Positions 44,206-49,303 of a DNA stretch of 49,303 bases are shown piece after piece. Below the pieces are notes generated by a model that did not search any database, was not told the origin of the DNA, and saw only the letters and a program-made list of their open reading frames with translations. Both the position numbers and the translations under genes were made by a program. Origin of the DNA: Hyphomicrobiales bacterium (GTDB lineage Bacteria; Pseudomonadota; Alphaproteobacteria; Rhizobiales; Rhizobiaceae); NCBI GenBank assembly GCA_900472605.1, contig UCJD01000014.1:1-49303 (forward strand), in the 5' to 3' direction. Numbering within the stretch: position 1 is the stretch's first letter; each line of letters opens with the position of its first letter.

Positions 44206-45897
44206 TCAGGCAACCCTCGCCAGCGGCGCCATTCCCCGCGCGTTTCGCTCGTCGCCGATCTTGAACTGGCCGATCAACTCGAACAGCGCGTTCGCCTCCG
44301 CGGCGAGCTTGCGGCTGGCCGATGCGGTCTGCTCCACCATCGCCGCATTGCGCTGCGTGTCCTGATCCATCGACATGACGGCCTCGTTGATCTGCCCAAG
44401 CGCTTGCGATTGCTCGCGCGCCGCCACGACGATGCCGGAGACATTGTCGTGCACCTGCAGAACCCGTGTCGCGATCGCCTCGAGCGCCGAACCCGTCCTG
44501 TCGACCAGCGCCACCCCGTCGCGAACCGAGGCTTCGCTATCATGGATCAGCGCCTTGATCTCCTTGGCCGCTTCAGCCGAACGCTGCGCCAGCTGCCGCA
44601 CCTCTTGTGCAACAACCGCGAACCCCTTGCCCGCCTCACCGGCACGCGCCGCTTCGACGCCGGCGTTCAGCGCCAGAAGATTGGTCTGGAAGGCGATATC
44701 GTCGATGACGCTGACAATGCCGGCGATCTGGCTCGACGAGCGCTCGATCCGCGCCATGGCCTCCACGGTCTGCTTGACGACATCGGCGGAATCCTGCGCG
44801 CTCTTCGTCGTGTCGTCGACAAGCCGCCCGGCATCGGCGGCCCGGCGCGCCGAATCCGACACGGTCGTGGAAATCTCGGTGACGGCTGCGGCGGTTTCTT
44901 CCACGGACGAAGCCTGCGATTCCGAACGGCGGGCGAGATCGTCGGACGCAGCGCTGATCTCGCGCGTTCCCGATGCGATCTGCGTCGCGTTTCTGGCGAT
45001 CGCCTGCATCGCCGCCCGCAGACGGCCGATCGAGGAATTGTAATCGGTGCGCAAGGTTTCCAGCGACGCGATGAACGGCTTGTCGATCGTCTGGTCCAGA
45101 TCGCCATCCGCCATTGCCTGCAGGCCGACGGCAAGCTCGTTGACGGCCCGCACCCGCTCGCTGACATCGGTCGCGAATTTCACGACCTTGAACACCTTGC
45201 CGCTCATGTCGAAGATCGGGTTGTAGGAGGCCTGGATGAACACCTTGCGGCCACCCTTGCCGATGCGAGCGAACTCGTCGGCGGCGAATTGCCCGGCCGC
45301 CAGGCTGCGCCAGAATTCCTTGTACGCCGAGCTACCGGCATAGGCGGGATCGCAGAACATCGAATGATGCCGGCCACGAATTTCCTCCAGCGTGTAGCCG
45401 AGCGTCGTCAGGAAATTCTCGTTTGCCGTCAGGATATGGCCGTCGGGGGTGAACTCGATCGTCGCCTGCGCACGCGAGAGAGCATCGAGCTTGCCCGCAT
45501 CTTCCGCGCTCTTCAGCTTGGTGTCGGTAATGACGGTGGCGAACTTGACGACCTTGTAGGGCGTACTGCCCTTGAAGACGGGATTGTAGGAGGCTTCGAT
45601 CCACACTTCGCGCCCGCCCTTGCCGATGCGCTTGTACTGCCGGCGATCGAACTCGCCCTTGTTCAATTGCTTCCAGAAAGCGGCGTAGTCCGCGTTCTTG
45701 GCTTCTTCCGGGTCCACGAAGATGCTGTGATGTCGCCCGACGATCTCGTCGGCACGGTAGCCCATCGCCTGACAGAAGTTCTCGTTGGCGAAGAGAATAT
45801 TGCCCGCCATGTCGAATTCGATCACGGCCTGGGAACGGCTGACCGCGTCAAGAACGGCCTTGGCGCCGGCGGCGGATCCGAAAGAAAGAAACTGCAT
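44206..45897 (-). CDS. Soluble methyl-accepting chemotaxis protein with two PAS domains
   Basis: A 563-residue chemoreceptor with no membrane helix. Two PAS-PAC units lie at about residues 10-130 and 135-255 (each with [13 protein letters not shown] or [17 protein letters not shown] cores and KVVKFAT ends), suggesting haem, flavin or redox sensing. A short HAMP-like linker follows, then a long coiled-coil signalling domain whose hairpin tip is [28 protein letters not shown] (positions 44619-44702). The C terminus lacks a CheR-tethering pentapeptide. The start is ATG at 45897 with TGAGGCA upstream; a TTG at 45912 is less likely. No che genes adjoin, so it is a lone receptor likely feeding a distant che system. 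Confidence 0.9.
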   Translation of the reverse strand: MQFLSFGSAAGAKAVLDAVSRSQAVIEFDMAGNILFANENFCQAMGYRADEIVGRHHSIFVDPEEAKNADYAAFWKQLNKGEFDRRQYKRIGKGGREVWIEASYNPVFKGSTPYKVVKFATVITDTKLKSAEDAGKLDALSRAQATIEFTPDGHILTANENFLTTLGYTLEEIRGRHHSMFCDPAYAGSSAYKEFWRSLAAGQFAADEFARIGKGGRKVFIQASYNPIFDMSGKVFKVVKFATDVSERVRAVNELAVGLQAMADGDLDQTIDKPFIASLETLRTDYNSSIGRLRAAMQAIARNATQIASGTREISAASDDLARRSESQASSVEETAAAVTEISTTVSDSARRAADAGRLVDDTTKSAQDSADVVKQTVEAMARIERSSSQIAGIVSVIDDIAFQTNLLALNAGVEAARAGEAGKGFAVVAQEVRQLAQRSAEAAKEIKALIHDSEASVRDGVALVDRTGSALEAIATRVLQVHDNVSGIVVAAREQSQALGQINEAVMSMDQDTQRNAAMVEQTASASRKLAAEANALFELIGQFKIGDERNARGMAPLARVA

Positions 45898-46165
45898 TAT
45901 ATTTTGCCTCAAAACCGAAATGCGGACCGCCGGAAGGCAAAGATCCAGAAATAATCATTTCAGCGGCAAGATTTGCAGCGAATTCTTTCCGTTCGATTAA
46001 TGTTCATCTCCTGCGGGTGTGTTCACCCGACAAGTAACGACGAATTGTCGCAAACAAGCAACCGAAGGGATCAAGTGTAAGCCTAAAACAACCAATGCTA
46101 TCAAACATCGCCTGTATCTAACAAAACCGGGCCTGATCCCGTTCGTTTTTAGCGCAACCCATGGT

Positions 46166-46939
46166 TCAGCGGCGCAGGATCGCCACCGCCGCATCATAAA
46201 CCGCCTGGCTGCCAGCGGCGATGATCGAACCGCCATTTTCCGGCCGCCCGCCATCCCATGTGGTCATGATGCCCCCAGCCTTCTCGACGACGGGAATGAT
46301 ACCGCCGACATCATAGGGCTTCAGCCCGTTCTCAACGACGAGATCGATATGCCCTGCCGCCAGAAGCGCATAGGCGTAGCAATCGGTGCCGTAGCGGAAG
46401 AGCCGCACCTGGCTTTCGATGTCGCGATAACGGTCCATCTCGGTGCCTGCAAAGAGATGCGGCGAGGTGGTGAACAGGATGGCATCGGAAAGACCTGCGC
46501 AATCGCGCACCTGAAGCTTCCGCTCGCCATCGGGACCGGTGTAATAGGATCCGCTCTCATCGGCGAAATAGCGCTCGCCGGTAAACGGCTGCTCGATCAT
46601 CCCCATGATCGCCCGGCCATGTCTGTAAAGGCCGATCAGAGTGCCCCAGACGGGAACGCCCGATATGAACGCCCGTGTGCCGTCGATCGGATCGATCACC
46701 CAGACATGCTCTCGATCAAGCCCGACATTGCCGAACTCCTCGCCAAGAATGCCGTGTTCGGGAAAATGCGCCTCGATCAGCGCCCGGATCGCCACTTCGG
46801 CTGCCCGGTCGCCCTCGGTGACGGGATCGAAGCCCGACGCCAGCTTGTTCGTCACGCCGGTCCCGGAGCGAAACCGCGGCAGCGTCTCGGCCTTGGCGGC
46901 TTCCGCGAGACGATTGAAGAAGGTGCGATCAGGAAACAT
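46166..46939 (-). CDS. hisN: Histidinol-phosphatase, inositol monophosphatase family
   Basis: A Mg2+-dependent phosphatase that removes phosphate from L-histidinol phosphate, the penultimate step of histidine synthesis in many Actinobacteria and Alphaproteobacteria. The 257-residue protein has the metal-binding motifs GILGEEFG, WVIDPIDGTRAF and YDVGGIIPVVEKAGG, and a FDPVTEGDRAAE start block. HisN fits better than the closely related SuhB/inositol monophosphatase because of DPVTEGD and the YGTDCYAYALLAAGHIDLVVE segment. The ATG at 46939 has a weak ribosome binding site; a reading to 47032 is not supported. An MmgR-like sRNA lies upstream and points away from it. Confidence 0.86.
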   Translation of the reverse strand: MFPDRTFFNRLAEAAKAETLPRFRSGTGVTNKLASGFDPVTEGDRAAEVAIRALIEAHFPEHGILGEEFGNVGLDREHVWVIDPIDGTRAFISGVPVWGTLIGLYRHGRAIMGMIEQPFTGERYFADESGSYYTGPDGERKLQVRDCAGLSDAILFTTSPHLFAGTEMDRYRDIESQVRLFRYGTDCYAYALLAAGHIDLVVENGLKPYDVGGIIPVVEKAGGIMTTWDGGRPENGGSIIAAGSQAVYDAAVAILRR

Positions 46940-47090
46940 GAGGACATCCGTGTGAGACCGTCGATGCCGCTTTCCATAGCCGAAACGGCTCATTTTGCAA
47001 ACGGAAGCAGCAATTTTTAGCCGGCTGCACATATTTTGCGCACCGCAATAAAATGCTTGACAATTGTGCAGTGCAATAGTAGCGTCTCCC

Positions 47091-47167
47091 TACAGTCTTC
47101 TGACTGTAAATACCCTCCTTGGGTGTTTCCTCCCTAGACTTGGACCGCCGCAAGGCGGTCTTTTTTT
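47091..47167 (+). ncRNA. mmgR: MmgR-type small RNA (alpha-r8 / suhB motif)
   Basis: A 77-base candidate transcript. Hairpin 1 is ACAGTC-TTCT-GACTGT (47092-47107). An unpaired stretch follows that contains TTTCCTCCCT (47126-47135), the conserved MmgR loop as I remember it. The terminator stem GACCGCC/GGCGGTC with seven Ts closes it (47143-47167). A -35 TTGACA lies at 47057 with a weak -10 around 47080. MmgR limits polyhydroxybutyrate granule build-up in Sinorhizobium; the motif was first named for its place near a suhB-like gene, and here it lies beside hisN of that family. The promoter is divergent from hisN; the exact 5' end is inferred. Confidence 0.82.
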
Positions 47168-47303
47168 GTCGGGCTGGAAACAGGCCAAACCATCGCAGGC
47201 GCGGAGACACGAAAACCCGCCGCCGCGACAAGCAACCTACCGCAACTTCACGACAGCAATACTGCGCTGGAAGATAACGCGATCAAACACGCAAAAAACT
47301 GCC

Positions 47304-48185
47304 CTACTCCGCCGCCAGCGCCGTATCGCCTGCGAACTTGGCGACGTAATCGGCCATCTGCCGCATGAACGAGGTGATGGCCGCCGCCACGAGCGGGAAA
47401 TCGGCACGCCGTTCGAGCGTCACTTCGTCGACATAGATCGAGCGGTTGACCTCGATCTGCAGCGCATGCAGGCCGCGCGAGGGGCGGCCGTAATGCTCGG
47501 TGATGAAGCCGCCGGCATAGGGCTTGTTGCGGATCGCCGCAAAGCCCATCTCCTCGAAGATGCTGACGGCCATCCGCGACAGCTCCGCCGAGGCGCTGGT
47601 CCCATAGCGGTCGCCGATGATGAAATCCGGCCGCGAGGTCGCGCCTGCCACGCGGATGTTGCCCGGCATCGAGTGGCAGTCGATCAGGACACCGAAGCCG
47701 AACCGCACATGCGTGCGGGCGATCAGCCGGCGCAATGCGGCGTGATAGGGCTTGTAGACAGCCTCGATGCGATCGAGCGCCTCCTGCACCGGCAGCCGCC
47801 GCGCGTAAATCTCCATGTTCTCGGCGACGATGCGCGGGATAGTCCCGAGTCCGCCGGCCACGCGCAGCGAGTTGATGTTGGCGTAGGCAGGCAAGAGCCC
47901 GTCGAACATGCGCGGATCGAGTTCGTAGGGCTCGCGGTTGACGTCCAGATAGGCGCGCGGAAAATTGGCGAGCAGCAGCGGCGCCCCGAGCGCGCCGGCC
48001 GCCGAAAACAGCTCGTCGACATAATGGTCTTCCGATCGGCGGATCGAAATTCCCTGCAATCTGGATTGCGCGATGAACTCGGGCGGATAGATGCGGCCGC
48101 TATGGGGGGAGTTATAGACGAATGGAATGGTATGCGACGCGGGTTCCCGTATCTCAAAAAGCTCGTACGCGGGAATCTCGTCCAC
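47304..48185 (-). CDS. N-formylglutamate amidohydrolase family protein
   Basis: A 293-residue protein of the N-formylglutamate amidohydrolase family, which in histidine breakdown splits N-formyl-L-glutamate to formate and glutamate. It has VYNSPHSGRIYP near the N terminus, RRSEDHYVDELF, RAYLDVNREPYELDPRMF, VLIDCHSMPG with its metal-binding residues, and HALQIEVNRSIYVDE. No hut genes are nearby, so the substrate may differ. The start is GTG at 48185 with GAGGG six bases upstream. A TTAACCAT site lies 12 bases further up (48197). Confidence 0.87.
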   Translation of the reverse strand: MDEIPAYELFEIREPASHTIPFVYNSPHSGRIYPPEFIAQSRLQGISIRRSEDHYVDELFSAAGALGAPLLLANFPRAYLDVNREPYELDPRMFDGLLPAYANINSLRVAGGLGTIPRIVAENMEIYARRLPVQEALDRIEAVYKPYHAALRRLIARTHVRFGFGVLIDCHSMPGNIRVAGATSRPDFIIGDRYGTSASAELSRMAVSIFEEMGFAAIRNKPYAGGFITEHYGRPSRGLHALQIEVNRSIYVDEVTLERRADFPLVAAAITSFMRQMADYVAKFAGDTALAAE

Positions 48186-48372
48186 CTGTTTCCCTCTTAA
48201 CCATGCTGGCAGGCAGCTGCTTCATCTATGTTGCCAGTTGAAGGCCGCCAAGTCCATACTATCTCATGGGGATGACGCTTTGCACAGGCGCTTCACCGGT
48301 TGTTTACCGGCCGAAATCTAGTGTAAATGACCATCACGCACGCATAAATTCCACTGATCAGCGGTCTGGATA

Positions 48373-48735
48373 ATGACTCAGAAGATACTTCTTGCAGAAG
48401 ACGACAACGATATGCGCCGCTTCCTTGTGAAGGCGCTCGAAAAGGCAGGCTACAAGGTCCTGTCCTACGACAACGGCGCCAGCGCATACGATAGGCTTCG
48501 CGAGGAACCCTTTTCCCTTCTCCTGACCGACATCGTCATGCCCGAAATGGACGGCATCGAGCTGGCGCGCCGCGCCACCGAACTCGATCCCGACCTCAAG
48601 GTGATGTTCATCACCGGTTTTGCGGCCGTCGCGCTCAACCCTGATTCGAAGGCACCGAAGGACGCCAAGGTCCTTTCCAAGCCTTTCCACCTCCGCGACC
48701 TCGTCGACGAAGTCAATAAAATGCTTGCCGCGTAA
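48373..48735 (+). CDS. cpdR: CpdR single-domain response regulator
   Basis: A 120-residue stand-alone receiver domain. CpdR, when unphosphorylated, brings ClpXP to the pole to degrade CtrA and other cell-cycle proteins. The acidic pocket is LAEDDND (residues 7-13), the phosphoacceptor is Asp53 in LTDIVMPEMDG, followed by ITGFAAVAL (switch Thr/Ser) and the conserved Lys in LSKPFHL. The AAxAL-type stretch after ITGF and the short length fit CpdR rather than a generic CheY. It is phosphorylated through the CckA-ChpT relay in relatives. The tRNA-Val gene lies 83 bases beyond its stop. Confidence 0.9.
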   Translation: MTQKILLAEDDNDMRRFLVKALEKAGYKVLSYDNGASAYDRLREEPFSLLLTDIVMPEMDGIELARRATELDPDLKVMFITGFAAVALNPDSKAPKDAKVLSKPFHLRDLVDEVNKMLAA

Positions 48736-48775
48736 GGCCTCTCGCGGCGCATGTCACAAATCCGAAAAAAGCCTA

Positions 48776-48804
48776 TTGACGGCCAAAAAGGTTTGTGGTC
48801 TATG
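48776..48804 (+). promoter_or_regulatory. Promoter of tRNA-Val
   Basis: TTGACG, a 17-base spacer and TCTATG match the rhizobial sigma-70 pattern (TTGAC...CTATAT). The mature tRNA begins 14 bases after the -10. Confidence 0.65.
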
Positions 48805-48818
48805 CGCCGACATCGGAT

Positions 48819-48893
<75 letters not shown>

Positions 48894-48914
48894 TCCAGAT
48901 TAGATTGAATAGTC

Positions 48915-48948
48915 AAGGGCTTAGCGAGAAATCGCTGAGCCCTTCTTT
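48915..48948 (+). terminator. Terminator of tRNA-Val
   Basis: A 13-bp stem (AAGGGCTTAGCGA with TCGCTGAGCCCTT, one T-G pair) and a GAAA loop are followed by CTTTCGTTTC, 22 bases after the tRNA. Confidence 0.82.
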
Positions 48949-49119
48949 CGTTTCTGGGATCCGTGCAGCGCGCCGGAAAACCTGCCCTGAATGCTAAAAA
49001 GCGATCCCCTAAAATACCCCATCCACCCCGTCGCCTCGTTCAGAATCCATTAAGCCAACCAATGCCATCTTCTCGGCATGTTGAGTGGCTATCAGGCCCC
49101 TCGATCTTAACGGAGACGC

Positions 49120-49303
49120 ATGCGAATGAAGAAGATGGCTCTGTACGCTGTGGTTGCCGCAACCACGTTCAGCAGCGTCCTGGCGACCACCGCGCCGGCA
49201 ATGGCGCAGTATTACGACCGTCGCCCGCCGGGCTATGGTTATCGCGACCAGCCGCCACCCCCGCCGCCGATCAGGCCGCCGATAACGCCAGCTGCAAGAC
49301 CAC
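49120..49303 (+). CDS. Secreted Pro-rich protein, cut by the window end
   Basis: The first 61 codons of an exported protein. Basic residues (MRMKKM) and a hydrophobic core (ALYAVVAATTFSSVLATTAPAMA) form a signal peptide cut before QYYD. The mature part is Tyr/Arg/Pro-rich (RRPPGYGYRD, then a run of prolines). GGAGA lies four bases before the ATG at 49120; the in-frame ATG at 49126 is equally possible. The rest is missing, so no family can be named with confidence; small BA14K-like or other Pro-rich envelope proteins of Rhizobiales start this way. Confidence 0.7.
   Translation, partial: MRMKKMALYAVVAATTFSSVLATTAPAMAQYYDRRPPGYGYRDQPPPPPPIRPPITPAARP

Overview
The window comes from the chromosome of an alphaproteobacterium of the Rhizobiaceae (Rhizobium/Agrobacterium/Ensifer relatives). 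The evidence is an Omp10 lipoprotein of the Brucella/Rhizobium type, a homospermidine synthase, a CpdR response regulator, an MmgR-type (alpha-r8/suhB motif) small RNA, a lone Cyo quinol oxidase operon and uniformly GC-rich coding sequence. Almost all of it reads as core housekeeping chromosome. No transposase, integrase, phage gene or CRISPR array was seen.

Layout. 0.1-3.9 kb: folate-branch genes pabB and a pabC-like gene, a PAS-GGDEF cyclase and a DUF3445 haem protein. 4-6 kb: homospermidine synthase (hss) and omp10, each with a clear terminator. 6.2-9.3 kb: a periplasmic 5'-nucleotidase with an added LysM domain, then ferrochelatase (hemH), followed by a DUF3800 remnant. 9.7-11.5 kb (minus strand): the queuosine operon queC-queD-queE behind a preQ1-I riboswitch that should act on the queC ribosome binding site. 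11.7-13.1 kb: an SPFH/NfeD membrane pair. 13.2-19.5 kb: envelope genes (kdsD/kpsF, a beta-barrel protein, galU, an MltB-type transglycosylase, a DUF459 SGNH hydrolase). 19.6-24 kb: a LysR regulator, then an AhpD-like/NmrA-like/cupin/MscS operon, and a convergent Rrf2 regulator. The same 19-bp palindrome lies twice before the operon and once before the Rrf2 gene, which points to one regulon. 24-31.4 kb (minus strand): a LysE exporter, then glutamate synthase gltB-gltD with a small AbrB/VapB-like gene between the subunits.

31.9-38.5 kb: a threonine aldolase, the cyoABCD quinol oxidase operon with an FNR/FixK-type box and an unlisted 42-residue membrane ORF upstream, and a LysR regulator. 38.5-40.8 kb: a bile-acid-symporter-family transporter and a toxin-antitoxin pair (HTH/DUF433-like antitoxin plus PIN-like toxin). 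40.9-44.1 kb: a small heat-shock gene with a ROSE-like leader, a candidate small RNA, an alpha/beta hydrolase and a SleB-type lipoprotein with a Gln-rich tail. 44.2-49.3 kb: a soluble PAS-PAS chemoreceptor, hisN, the MmgR-like sRNA, an N-formylglutamate amidohydrolase, cpdR, tRNA-Val(GAC) and the start of a secreted Pro-rich protein cut by the window end.

The protein genes are largely ordinary. The regulatory DNA and RNA holds most of the interest: the shared Rrf2 operators, the preQ1 riboswitch, the ROSE-like leader, two sRNAs (one recognised, one not), the oxygen-regulator box at cyo and a promoter that predicts a leaderless toxin-antitoxin transcript. No search was run; all names rest on motif recognition.
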